This document shows, piece after piece, positions 33,625 to 42,027 of a stretch of 64,000 nucleotides of DNA. Made by a program: the position numbers and the translations under genes. Position 1 is the first letter of the stretch. The number at the start of each line of letters is the position of its first letter. The notes beneath the pieces are model-generated. The model worked only from the letters and a program-made list of their open reading frames with translations, was not told the origin of the DNA and did no database searches. Origin of the DNA: Azospirillum sp. B510 (GTDB taxonomy: Bacteria; Pseudomonadota; Alphaproteobacteria; Azospirillales; Azospirillaceae); NCBI RefSeq assembly GCF_000010725.1, contig NC_013854.1, positions 1,145,001 to 1,209,000 of the forward strand, read 5' to 3'.

Positions 33625-34398
33625 TCACGCCCTTTTCAGCCCCTCGGCCACCGCATGCAACAGCGCCGCTTCGTCCGGCAGGGGACTGGCGTGGCCCCAA
33701 AAGCCATATGCGGGCAATGCGCCGCCGCGCCAGCCGCCGGGAAAGACCCGGTCAAGCGCCGCGATCACCGCGCCAGGGCCATAGGTGTTGACCTCCGTCG
33801 GCGACAGCACGATCAGCGGGCGCGGGTCATCGGGGTCCAGGCGGTCCGTCACCACCGCGCAGGCCGCGTGCGGCAGCCGGGCCAGACGGGCGCGCCCGTC
33901 CAGAATGGTTTCCAGCGCGGTGACGGCGCGTTCCCCCGCCGCCTCCATCTCCGCCGTCACGCCCTGGGCGGCGCGGTCGTCGCGGCGGATGGCGGCGATC
34001 TCCGCCTCGGTGGCGCCAGCAGCCCGCAGGGCGCGGATGTGGCCGCAGTCGTTGGCCGCCACCAGCTCCATCCGCCGGGTCCAGGCGGCGGCGGGCAGTT
34101 CCAGCAGCGCGAAAATCCGGTGCAGGGAGGTCGCTTGCTCCGCCCCCGCCGCGTCGCCATGGTGATCGACGACCAGCGCGCCGTCGGGCAGCGGCATGTC
34201 CACCGCCAATTCGACCAGCACCGGACGGCGCCCCGACGCGGCGGCGGCGGCGATGGCATCGGCGTAGTCCGACGCCTTGGCCCCCCAGGCGAGCCCGGCG
34301 TCGAACAGCGGCGCATCGGGCGCATGATCGCGGATCAACCGGGCGATCTCCACCATCTCCAGATCGCGACCGCCCAGGAAGAAGGCGAATTCCGTCAT
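33625..34398 (-). CDS. DHH-motif phosphodiesterase, candidate messenger-degrading partner of CorA (NrN-like)
   Basis: 257 residues from the ATG at 34398, which overlaps the corA stop (ATGA), so the two are translationally coupled. Metal-site motifs of the DHH family are visible in order: FFLGGRDLEM, FDAGLAWG, VVDHHGD (DHH at about residues 78-80) and AANDCGHIRAL. A Gly-rich C-terminal region (FPGGWRGGALPAYGFWGH) resembles the DHHA1 substrate-binding end. In type III CRISPR loci that signal with SAM-AMP, a DHH enzyme called NrN next to corA degrades the messenger. The same role here is inferred from this pairing. A start at 34419 is possible. Confidence 0.75.
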   Translation of the reverse strand: MTEFAFFLGGRDLEMVEIARLIRDHAPDAPLFDAGLAWGAKASDYADAIAAAAASGRRPVLVELAVDMPLPDGALVVDHHGDAAGAEQATSLHRIFALLELPAAAWTRRMELVAANDCGHIRALRAAGATEAEIAAIRRDDRAAQGVTAEMEAAGERAVTALETILDGRARLARLPHAACAVVTDRLDPDDPRPLIVLSPTEVNTYGPGAVIAALDRVFPGGWRGGALPAYGFWGHASPLPDEAALLHAVAEGLKRA

Positions 34399-35966
34399 CG
34401 CCGCCGCCGTTCCAACCACCTCACCCGCACGGATTTAAACAGCCCCGCCAAAGTCCAGGCAAGCCCAGCCAACACCGCAACGGTCACGAGTGCGCCGCCT
34501 AACGCCTGAAGCGCCCAATCCAGGCTCTCCGCCGGCCAGCCGTCAAACTTTTTACTACTGAACGAGATCAGATTGATGCCCAGGAACCCGGTGGCAAGCG
34601 ACGGCACCGCCACCAGCAGCGCGGCGATGGTCAGGCGGGTGGTGGCCTCCGTGGCTTGGCGGCTTTCCGTGGCGTCCCGATACTCGGCGGCGGCGCGGGC
34701 TTCCTCCCGCACCTGGTCGTACAGCGCCTTCGTGTTGAGGCTGCCGCGCCACAAGGCGTACATCTCGCGCGCCTGGATCTGGTTGGACACATCGACGAAC
34801 CAGTATTTCCGCGTGAAATCGAGAACGCGCTTCAGGCCCCGCTCGACATCCTTGGGGGTCTCCGCATCGGCCAGCCGGTGGGATTCGGCCAGCAACGCCG
34901 CATATTCGAACTGGGCCAGCAAGGCCAACTGGAAATAATGGCGGCGGAAATGGGTCGGCAGGATGGTCTTGAAAAACCCGTTCGCCTCACCGCCGACGGC
35001 GACGAAGCCATAGCCGGAGAACAGATAGCGCGACGCGCGCGCGGTATTCACGCCGCCACGCTCATTCGTGATCCAATGGCGGTCGTAGCAATGGCGCGTC
35101 TCGAAATCGCTTAGGAAATCCTCCGCGTAGGGACATGGCAGGTCGCCGGGCTCGTCGCAATTCGCCAGCCGCACCCAATCGCCGCGGGAAATTTCGGCGG
35201 GGTTATCCACCCGCAGATACAGCATCTGCGGGATGCGGTCATCCACCACCTGACGGATATGGACCTGATCGCGTGACAGCAGCGGTTTCAGCAGCGCCGC
35301 CCAATGCCCAGCCAGCGGCGGTTCCCCGAGTTCCACTGTCGGGCCGATCATGGCGGCCGGCGACGGCGGCGCATGGCCGGGGCTGGATCGGCCGTCCTGG
35401 CACCGCCAGCGCACCGAGGTCGGCATCAAGCCAGCCCGTCCTTCGGAATCCCAGTAAGGCGGATAGGCGCGGCGCAGCCGTTCCTGAATGGTCTGGGCAT
35501 GGTGCAGCCGCATCGGCTGGGGGCCATCGGCGGCGATGATGCCGCCGTTGTTGCGGAGCTCCAGCGCCAGCACGGCGATGCCGGCGTCGAACAGATACAG
35601 GTTGGCCCGCTCCACCTGGAATTCGACGGTGAAAGCGTCCGCATCGGTGCCGAACGTCGCGTCCAGCCGATCGCAGCCAGTGCAGCGGAACAGCCGGATC
35701 TCGTCGGATTCGCCATTCTTGCCATACAGGAAATCGCGGACGAAGGGATGGAAATAGACGAACTCCTGATAGGCGCCCTGACCATCCCCGGCCGTTCCGA
35801 GATGGTCGAGCAGGCGGGGGATCTCCGTCCAGCCCCCGCCCGCCAATGCCTTTACCGCTTCCTCCCGCAGGCCGCGCGGGTCGGTGGCTCGGCCGCCTTC
35901 CAGGCTGAACGGCCAGACGAGGATCTGACGGAACTCACGAACGAGAATGTTTTGCGACGGTGTCAT
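34395..35966 (-). CDS. CorA-like two-TM membrane effector of a type III CRISPR system
   Basis: About 523 residues. The long soluble N-terminal part has no close family landmark that I recognise beyond a Cys pair in FRCTGCDRL. The C-terminus has the CorA architecture: a long helix (QVREEARAAAEYRDATESRQ), TM1 (LTIAALLVAVPSLATGFLGI), the loop LGINLISF at the position of the CorA GMN signature (GIN here), and TM2 (LGGALVTVAVLAGLAWTLAG). CorA proteins in type III CRISPR loci are membrane effectors gated by a nucleotide messenger. Position beside the array and coupling to a DHH gene support that role over housekeeping Mg2+ uptake. The start is uncertain: the ATG at 35966 is used, and a GTG at 35993 is in frame. 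Confidence 0.78.
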   Translation of the reverse strand: MTPSQNILVREFRQILVWPFSLEGGRATDPRGLREEAVKALAGGGWTEIPRLLDHLGTAGDGQGAYQEFVYFHPFVRDFLYGKNGESDEIRLFRCTGCDRLDATFGTDADAFTVEFQVERANLYLFDAGIAVLALELRNNGGIIAADGPQPMRLHHAQTIQERLRRAYPPYWDSEGRAGLMPTSVRWRCQDGRSSPGHAPPSPAAMIGPTVELGEPPLAGHWAALLKPLLSRDQVHIRQVVDDRIPQMLYLRVDNPAEISRGDWVRLANCDEPGDLPCPYAEDFLSDFETRHCYDRHWITNERGGVNTARASRYLFSGYGFVAVGGEANGFFKTILPTHFRRHYFQLALLAQFEYAALLAESHRLADAETPKDVERGLKRVLDFTRKYWFVDVSNQIQAREMYALWRGSLNTKALYDQVREEARAAAEYRDATESRQATEATTRLTIAALLVAVPSLATGFLGINLISFSSKKFDGWPAESLDWALQALGGALVTVAVLAGLAWTLAGLFKSVRVRWLERRRR

Positions 35967-36191
35967 GAAAGGGGGTATCCCGATGCGGAGCACAGCTTTT
36001 TATAGAGGAAATTCCCTGGTTTTCTGGGAAAAATGTGAAATGCGACGGTCTTCTCGCATTGAAGATGCCGTGGGCGGAACTTGCGCCCAGTGCTCGGCGC
36101 CAGGCTGGTGGAATGCCGGGAAGCGCCGGCTCTTCACGGCCGTCTGGTCTGATGGAGGCGGCAAGGCGTACGCATCCGGCATATAAATTTC

Positions 36192-36244
36192 GCGCAATTC
36201 GATTGCGCGCGATAAAAATGCTTGCGCGCAATCGAATTGTGCGC
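36192..36244. promoter_or_regulatory. Paired OhrR-type operators upstream of ohr
   Basis: Two near-identical dyads, GCGCAATTCGATTGCGCGC (36192-36210) and GCGCGCAATCGAATTGTGCGC (36224-36244), face each other and together form one large inverted repeat. AT-rich cores flanked by GCGC are expected for OhrR-type MarR repressors. The rest of the 35967-36334 intergenic stretch holds the ohr leader with AAGGAG before the start and nothing else recognisable. Confidence 0.7.
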
Positions 36245-36334
36245 CATATTCCGTTCCACAAGATCGACGGGCGCCGGTTCGCCCCGCCGCCCTGGAAAGC
36301 AAACCAAACGCCATCCAACGAAGGAGCACATGCC

Positions 36335-36754
36335 ATGAAGACCCTGTATTCGACCAAGGTGACCGCCACCGGTGGCCGTGACGGCAAGGCCGTCAGCGAG
36401 GACGGGCTGCTGTCGGTCGCGCTGGCCGCGCCGAAGGAACTGGGCGGCCAGGGCGGCGCCACCAACCCCGAGCAGCTGTTCGCCGCCGGCTATTCCGCCT
36501 GCTTCATCGGCGCCATCAAGTTCGTCGGCAACCGCGACAAGATCGCCGTCCCGGCCGACCTGACGGTGAACGCCACCGTCGGCATCGGCGCCCGCGACGA
36601 TGGCGAGGGCTTCGGCCTGACGGTCGATTTCGTCGTCTCGCTGCCGGGCATGGACAAGGCGGCGGCCGAGGATCTGCTGGCCCGCGCCCACAAGGTCTGC
36701 CCCTACAGCCACGCCACCAAGGGCAACATCCCGGTCACCACGACCGTCGCCTGA
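36335..36754 (+). CDS. ohr: Organic hydroperoxide resistance protein Ohr
   Basis: Thiol peroxidase that detoxifies organic hydroperoxides. 139 residues from the ATG at 36335 after AAGGAG. Both redox Cys are present: SACFIGAIKF and HKVCPYSHATKGN. The start MKTLYSTKVTATGGRDG and the catalytic Glu region NPEQLFAAGYSA are typical. It precedes its regulator ohrR and lies just outside the defence island. Confidence 0.97.
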   Translation: MKTLYSTKVTATGGRDGKAVSEDGLLSVALAAPKELGGQGGATNPEQLFAAGYSACFIGAIKFVGNRDKIAVPADLTVNATVGIGARDDGEGFGLTVDFVVSLPGMDKAAAEDLLARAHKVCPYSHATKGNIPVTTTVA

Positions 36755-36814
36755 TGTCGCCGCCTGGAGGCATAGCCTGAGGCGAACGGCTTTCGGCATT
36801 GCGCCGCCGGGCTG

Positions 36815-36831
36815 TTGCGCGCGATTGTGCG
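36815..36831. promoter_or_regulatory. OhrR-type operator upstream of ohrR
   Basis: TTGCGCGCGATTGTGCG repeats the half-site content of the two operators before ohr. It sits between ohr and ohrR, about 90 bp before the ohrR start, suggesting autoregulation. Confidence 0.5.
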
Positions 36832-36921
36832 GGGACGCAAGATCGACCGACGCGCGGCATCCCGGCGGCGTTCGCCGTTTTCCTCAGGCGGCCTCCGGCC
36901 GTTTTCCAAGGTTCAGACATC

Positions 36922-37395
36922 ATGGCAGCCGACAAGGACGACCCGCTTCTGCTCTCCAACCAGGCCTGCTTCGCGCTCTATTCGGCTCATCTGGCGATGA
37001 CCCGGGTCTATCGTCCGCTGCTGGAGGAGTTGGGCCTGACCTACCCGCAATATCTGATCATGCTGTTGCTGTGGGAGGAGGACGGGCAGTCGATGAAGCT
37101 GCTGGGCGAGCGGCTCGGGCTGGACAGCGGCACGCTCACCCCGCTGCTGAAGCGGATGGAGGGGCAGGGACTGCTGACCCGCAGCCGCGATCCGCAGGAC
37201 GAGCGGCTGGTGCTGGTCGGTCTCACCCCGGACGGCGTGGCTCTGCGCGGCAAGGCCGAATGCCTGCCGGCGCGGATCACCGCCGCGGCCGGCTGTTCCG
37301 CCGATGGGCTGGCGTCGCTGCGTGACGCGCTGCTGCGGCTGCGCGATGACCTCAACCGTTCGGTCGATCAAGCTCGAGGCGAAGGGCGGGGCTGA
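36922..37395 (+). CDS. ohrR: MarR-family hydroperoxide-sensing repressor OhrR
   Basis: 157 residues from the ATG at 36922. A one-Cys sensor region near the N-terminus (SNQACFALYSAHLAMTRVY) carries the reactive Cys. The following winged helix is typical: LGLTYPQYLIMLLLWEEDG, LGERLGLDSGTLTPLLKRME and DPQDERLVLVGLTPDG. Oxidation of the Cys by organic peroxides releases the operators (known mechanism for the family). Immediately follows ohr. Confidence 0.94.
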   Translation: MAADKDDPLLLSNQACFALYSAHLAMTRVYRPLLEELGLTYPQYLIMLLLWEEDGQSMKLLGERLGLDSGTLTPLLKRMEGQGLLTRSRDPQDERLVLVGLTPDGVALRGKAECLPARITAAAGCSADGLASLRDALLRLRDDLNRSVDQARGEGRG

Positions 37396-37469
37396 GACGA
37401 AAGGGGCTGGAAATCGGCGGTGGGAGGGCCTTCTCTAGGAAGACGCTTTGCCGACCGAAGGTTTCCATC

Positions 37470-38072
37470 GTGACCGCTGTCCCGAACGACGACCGTCTCC
37501 GCCTGCGCCCGGCCGATGCCGACGACGCCTATGAGCTCGCCCGGCTGATCGACATCGCCGGGGGCGGCGTCTACGACTTCCTGCTTGACGGGCTGATGCC
37601 GGGGATGACGGCGGCGGAGATTTTGATGCCCGGGCTGGCCGGGCGCAGCGGGTCGCTGTCGCATCGGCAGAGCGGGGTCGCCGAACTGGATGGACGGGTG
37701 GTCGGCATCGCCCATGGCTACCCCACCGACTGGATCCGGACGGAGGATTACAGCGGCCTGCCGCCCAACCGGGTTGCCCATATGGCCGAATTCTCCCAAA
37801 CCCTGGACTGGGGCAGCTATTTCCTGTCGGCGCTGGCGGTCGATCCGGCTCTGCGGCGCCAGGGCATCGCCGGTCGGCTGCTCGGCTGGTTCTACGAGCG
37901 GGCGCGCACCGGCGGCTTCGACCGCGTCACCCTGCATGTCTGGGCCGACAATGACGCGGCCCGCCGCCTCTATGCCGGCGAGGGGTTCGAGGAGATCGGC
38001 CGCGCCGCCATCCCCTGGCATCCCCGGCTTCCGCACCAGGGCGGCAGCATCCTGTTGCGGCGCTATCTGTGA
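37470..38072 (+). CDS. GNAT family N-acetyltransferase
   Basis: 200 residues from a GTG at 37470. Acetyl-CoA binding is shown by LSALAVDPALRRQGIAGRLL (motif A with RRQGIAG), followed by LHVWADNDAARRLYAGEGFEE (motif B), the signature of GNAT enzymes. The substrate is not evident. The 3' end abuts the remnant of a hydrolase gene on the other strand. Confidence 0.9.
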   Translation: MTAVPNDDRLRLRPADADDAYELARLIDIAGGGVYDFLLDGLMPGMTAAEILMPGLAGRSGSLSHRQSGVAELDGRVVGIAHGYPTDWIRTEDYSGLPPNRVAHMAEFSQTLDWGSYFLSALAVDPALRRQGIAGRLLGWFYERARTGGFDRVTLHVWADNDAARRLYAGEGFEEIGRAAIPWHPRLPHQGGSILLRRYL

Positions 38073-38250
38073 GCGGCGATCCGCCCTCCTTGTAATGCAG
38101 ACGGACGCCATCGACGGTGACGAAGCGCCCGTCCGGCGGATAGCGGCGTTCGGCCGCCCGCGCCGCCAGCCTGTTGGCGACGGCCAGCCCGCCCAACGCC
38201 AGCGCGGCGATGCCCAGGGTCTTGATCATGGTGTGGCGGCTGTCGGTCAT
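38073..38250 (-). pseudogene. 5' remnant of an alpha/beta hydrolase gene
   Basis: The minus strand from the ATG at 38250 encodes MTDSRHTMIKTLGIAALALG (signal anchor) and then RRYPPDGRFVTVDGVRLHYKEGG. This is the standard beginning of a membrane-anchored alpha/beta hydrolase, just before the HG motif. The frame then enters the end of the GNAT gene and loses similarity. About 60 residues survive. Confidence 0.65.
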
Positions 38251-38369
38251 GGCGGTTGTCCTCTCAGGCGTCTGCTGCGGCGCGGCATCGTGAGAGGACA
38301 ACCGGCGGGCGGGGGAGGGGTTCCCGCAGGAAGGTCAGGTGAGGGCGCCCGAGGCCGTTGGCGATCCGC

Positions 38370-39302
38370 TCACTTGCCGGCCTTCAGCTGGTCGCGCGTC
38401 AGCCAGAACACCTCGCCGAAGCTGTTTGCGGTCTCCAGCCACAGGAAGTCGAGATGGGGATAGTCGGCTTCCAGGATCTCGCGGCCGGTGCCGAATTCGC
38501 AGAGCAGGCCGCCCTCTGGCGTCAGATGCTTGGGCGCCTCCTTCAGGATGCGGCGGACGATGTCCAGCCCGTCGTCGCCGCCGGCCAGCGCCATCTCGGG
38601 CTCGGCGCGGAATTCCGGCGGCAGGGCGCCCATCGCCTCGGCGTCGACATAGGGCGGGTTGGTGATGATGACGTCGTATTTGCGCGTCTTCAGTGGCGCG
38701 AACAGGTCGCCCTGATGCAGGGTGATGCGGTCCTCGAACCCGCTGTCGGCGACGTTGCGCTTCGCCACCTCCAGCGCGTCGGGCGACAGGTCGACCGCGT
38801 CGACCTGGGCCTCGGGGAAGATGCGGGCGGCGAGGATGGCGAGGCAGCCTGAGCCGGTGCACAGGTCCAGCACCCGCTCGACCGAGGTCGGATCCTCGAC
38901 GATGGTGAAGTCGTCGCCGCCGAACAGGTCGGAGAACAGCAGTTCGCCGATGTAGGAACGCGGGACGATCACCCGTTCGTCGACATAGAAGGGGATACCC
39001 TGGATATAGGCCTTGTTCAGCAGATAGGGCGCCGGCTTGCGGGTGTCGATGCGGGCATGGAGGATGCCGGCCACCGCCTCGCGCTCCGCCGCGGTCAGCC
39101 GGGCGTCGATATAGGGGTCGAGCTGGTCGACCGGCAGATGCAGCGTCTCCAGCACCAGGAAGACCGCCTCGTCGAAGGCGGAGCTGGTGCCGTGGCCGTA
39201 ATCGAGGTCGGCCTCGTTGAAGCGGCTGACGCCGTAGCGCAGGAAATCGCGGATCGTCGACAGTTCGGCGGCGGCGGTGGCGGCGGTGTGTTTGGAGGTC
39301 AC
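38370..39302 (-). CDS. prmB: 50S ribosomal protein L3 N5-glutamine methyltransferase PrmB
   Basis: S-adenosylmethionine-dependent methylation of a Gln in ribosomal protein L3. 310 residues. An N-terminal helical domain (LSTIRDFLRYGVSRF, YGHGTSSAFDEAVFLVLE) is followed by a Rossmann methyltransferase domain with DLCTGSGCLAI, VDAVDLSPDALEVAKRN, and the Gln-binding motif ITNPPYVD. PAPYLLNKAYIQGIPFYVDE separates PrmB from the release-factor enzyme PrmC. arsC follows upstream on the same strand, 30 bp away. Confidence 0.94.
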   Translation of the reverse strand: MTSKHTAATAAAELSTIRDFLRYGVSRFNEADLDYGHGTSSAFDEAVFLVLETLHLPVDQLDPYIDARLTAAEREAVAGILHARIDTRKPAPYLLNKAYIQGIPFYVDERVIVPRSYIGELLFSDLFGGDDFTIVEDPTSVERVLDLCTGSGCLAILAARIFPEAQVDAVDLSPDALEVAKRNVADSGFEDRITLHQGDLFAPLKTRKYDVIITNPPYVDAEAMGALPPEFRAEPEMALAGGDDGLDIVRRILKEAPKHLTPEGGLLCEFGTGREILEADYPHLDFLWLETANSFGEVFWLTRDQLKAGK

Positions 39303-39332
39303 GGGCGGCTGGCTCCGGTCAGGATGAAAGGG

Positions 39333-39674
39333 TCAGAGCAGGTCCAGAACCGACTCCGGTGGGCGGCCGACGCGGGCGCGGTCGCCCTTGACCACGATCG
39401 GGCGCTCGATGGCGGCCGGATGGGCGGACAGGGCGGTGATCAGCGCCACGCCGTCGAGATCCTTGGCGATGCCGGCCTCCGCCGCCTCCTTGGCGCGGGT
39501 GATGTCACGCGGCGCCTTGCCCAGCTTGGCGAGGATGGCCGACAGCTCCGCCGCGCCGGGCGGGGTCTTCAGATACTCGACCACCGTCGGCTCGACACCG
39601 CGGGAGCGCAGAAGCTCCAGCGTCTCGCGCGACTTGCTGCATCGCGGGTTGTGATAGATCGTCACGTCGCTCAT
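39333..39674 (-). CDS. arsC: Glutaredoxin-dependent arsenate reductase
   Basis: 113 residues from the ATG at 39674, beginning VTIYHNPRCSKSRETLELL with the catalytic Cys in NPRCSKSR. EYLKTPP and RPIVVKGDRARVGRPPE complete the ArsC signature. No arsenite transporter or arsR is near. The longer frame upstream of this Met has no family similarity. Confidence 0.93.
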   Translation of the reverse strand: MSDVTIYHNPRCSKSRETLELLRSRGVEPTVVEYLKTPPGAAELSAILAKLGKAPRDITRAKEAAEAGIAKDLDGVALITALSAHPAAIERPIVVKGDRARVGRPPESVLDLL

Positions 39675-39923
39675 GGCAGAATTCCGGATTTGGGGCGGGC
39701 TTGCGAATTTGGGCGCTTTTCGACTTTCGACGCGGAGTCCGACTGATACACCCAACCCGCGTCGCGCGCCAATCCGGCATGCGGAAACGCACGCCGCGGC
39801 GCAACATCCCTCAGGTGACAAGGGCCGGCTTTGGTATTATTTTGCGCGCTCGCTTTTCCCAAGGCCCAACGCGCCGTATCCGGCGGGCGGACCTGGCGGA
39901 ACAGAACCGATGCCCAGATACGG

Positions 39924-41177
39924 ATGCCGGCCGTGACCAAGCTCTCGCTCTCCAAGGACAAGATCAACATCCTTCTTCTGGAAGGTGTGCACGACAACGC
40001 CATCGACGAGCTGGCCCGTGGCGGCTACGCCTCCGTCGAGCGGCTGCCGCGCGCCCTGGACGAGTCCGAACTGCTGGAGCGCATCGGTTCGGTCCATATC
40101 CTGGGCATCCGCTCGCGCACCCATCTGACCGCCAAGGTGTTCGAGGCGGCGCAGAAGCTGATCACCGTCGGCTGCTTCTGCATCGGCACCAATCAGGTCG
40201 ACCTGAAGGCGGCGCGCCGCAACGGCATTCCGGTCTTCAACGCCCCCTATTCCAACACCCGGTCGGTGGCGGAGCTGGTGATCGGCGAGATCATCATGCT
40301 GATGCGCGGCATCTTCGAGAAGTCGCAGCTGGTCCATGGCGGCGGCTGGATGAAGTCGGCCAAGGACAGTTACGAGATCCGCGGCAAGACGCTGGGCATC
40401 GTCGGCTATGGCCATATCGGCACCCAGGTGTCGATCCTGGCCGAGGCCATGGGCATGCAGGTCCGCTTCTACGACACCGTGCGCAAACTGGCGCTCGGCA
40501 ACGCGCGGGCCTGCGACTCGCTGGAGGAGCTGCTGTCGGTGTCCGACGTGGTGACCCTGCATGTGCCCGACACCCCGCAGACCCGCAACATGATCGGCGA
40601 GCGCGAGCTGGCCGCCATGAAGAACGGCAGCCACCTGATCAACGCCGCCCGCGGGCAGGTGGTGGTCATCGAGGCGCTGGCCGCCGCGATGAAGTCCGGC
40701 CATGTGCTGGGCGCCGCCATCGACGTCTTCCCGGTCGAGCCCGGCTCCGACAAGGAGGAGTTCCAGAGCGCGCTGCGCGGCATCAAGACCGCCATCCTGA
40801 CCCCGCATATCGGCGGCTCGACGATGGAGGCCCAGGCCAACATCGGCACCGAGGTGGCGCAGAAGCTGATCGAGTATTCGGACAACGGCTCCACCGTCGG
40901 CGCCGTGAACTTCCCGCAGGTGGCGCTGCCGGTGCAGGCCGGCTGCACCCGCTTCCTGCACGTCCACGAGAACCGTCCCGGCATGCTGCGCAAGGTGAAC
41001 GAGGTGTTCTCCGGGCGCGACCTGAACATCGCCGCCCAGTATCTCCAGACCGATCCGGAGCTGGGCTATGTGGTGGTCGACGTCGACGGCGATGTCGAGG
41101 AGCTGGAGGTCACCAACGACCTGCGCGCCATCGAAGGCACGCTGAAGGCGCGCTTCCTGTTCCCGTCGCATCATTGA
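39924..41177 (+). CDS. serA: D-3-phosphoglycerate dehydrogenase
   Basis: First step of serine synthesis: NAD-dependent oxidation of 3-phosphoglycerate. 417 residues from the ATG at 39924, close to the E. coli-type length. Landmarks: LGIRSRTHLT, APYSNTRSVAELVIGEI, the NAD-binding GIVGYGHIGTQV, LHVPDTPQTRNMI, NAARGQVV, and the catalytic-His region LTPHIGGSTMEA. A C-terminal ACT domain (HVHENRPGMLRKVNEVFS) suggests feedback control by serine, as in homologues. Confidence 0.95.
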   Translation: MPAVTKLSLSKDKINILLLEGVHDNAIDELARGGYASVERLPRALDESELLERIGSVHILGIRSRTHLTAKVFEAAQKLITVGCFCIGTNQVDLKAARRNGIPVFNAPYSNTRSVAELVIGEIIMLMRGIFEKSQLVHGGGWMKSAKDSYEIRGKTLGIVGYGHIGTQVSILAEAMGMQVRFYDTVRKLALGNARACDSLEELLSVSDVVTLHVPDTPQTRNMIGERELAAMKNGSHLINAARGQVVVIEALAAAMKSGHVLGAAIDVFPVEPGSDKEEFQSALRGIKTAILTPHIGGSTMEAQANIGTEVAQKLIEYSDNGSTVGAVNFPQVALPVQAGCTRFLHVHENRPGMLRKVNEVFSGRDLNIAAQYLQTDPELGYVVVDVDGDVEELEVTNDLRAIEGTLKARFLFPSHH

Positions 41178-41295
41178 CGGGACTGGGGAAACTTGAGGGG
41201 TGGGGCGTCGGATCGCACCGTCGAGGGGGCGTCCCACCAAACCTCCTTCCGCCATGCCACTTGTTTGCGAACGGTTTCCCGGTAACAGTACCGGC

Positions 41296-42018
41296 ATGAC
41301 CGTTCGCCACCTGTTCCTTGTCCTTTCGGCCATGTTCGTTGCCGCGTCGCCGGTCGCCGCGCAATCCAACGGTTGCGCCGGATTCCCGCAGGCCAAGCTC
41401 AATCTGGACGGCGTCCTGGCGCCGATCCAGCGCGACGACGGCCTGACCATCGCGCAGCTCACCCGGCTTCCCGGGCGCACGCCCGGCCCGGCGGGGGCCG
41501 CCAACAGCCATGTGCTGGGGCTGACCCAGGCGCGCTATGGCGAGCAGTCGCAGGTCTCGGCCCAGGTCAAGGCGATGGGCGATGGCACCTACTGCGCCGC
41601 GGCCAGCGTGCTGGCCATCAGTTTCGGGTTCCAGCAGCGCATCGTCCATGTCGCCAGGGAGATTCCCGCCAGCTCCTGCCTGTTCGGCGAGGTGCTGGCC
41701 CATGAGATGCGCCATGTCGTGGTGGACGAGGCCCTGCTGGCCGAGATGATGCCGCAGATTCGCGGTCGTCTGGAGCAGGTGACCGCCGAGATGGCGCCGG
41801 TCCGTTCCCGCAGCCAGTCCCAGGCGATGGCGGCGATCCGCCGGCCTCTGGAATCGGCGATGAGGCGGATCATGCAGGATTTCGGCCGCGAGCGCGACCG
41901 CCGGCAGGCCCAGGTCGACACGGCGGAGGAGTATGAGCGGGTGAGCCGCGTCTGCAACGGCGAGGCCCGCAACTATCTGCCCAAGCCTGCCCAGCAGCCG
42001 ACGGTTCGCCGGGGGTGA
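41296..42018 (+). CDS. Exported hypothetical protein with an HExxH-like motif
   Basis: 240 residues from the ATG at 41296. An N-terminal signal peptide (LFLVLSAMFVAASPVAAQ) predicts export. The mature part contains GEVLAHEMRHVVVDEALL, a pattern compatible with a zinc-peptidase helix (HEMRH), and a Cys pair that may form a disulfide. I do not recognise a named family; a periplasmic peptidase role is inference. It is 119 bp after serA and probably its own unit. Confidence 0.7.
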   Translation: MTVRHLFLVLSAMFVAASPVAAQSNGCAGFPQAKLNLDGVLAPIQRDDGLTIAQLTRLPGRTPGPAGAANSHVLGLTQARYGEQSQVSAQVKAMGDGTYCAAASVLAISFGFQQRIVHVAREIPASSCLFGEVLAHEMRHVVVDEALLAEMMPQIRGRLEQVTAEMAPVRSRSQSQAMAAIRRPLESAMRRIMQDFGRERDRRQAQVDTAEEYERVSRVCNGEARNYLPKPAQQPTVRRG

Positions 42019-42027
42019 GAGCCGGTT

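Noticed and set aside
34395..35966. Housekeeping CorA Mg2+/Co2+ transporter
   Set aside because: GIN replaces GMN and the N-terminal domain is unusually long. The gene is coupled to a DHH gene beside a CRISPR array. Not excluded, but less likely.
13120..36334. Integrative element inserted at tRNA-Pro(GGG)
   Set aside because: No direct repeat of the tRNA 3' end was found near the right boundary of the island, and no integrase gene is present. The tRNA may be only a coincidental border.
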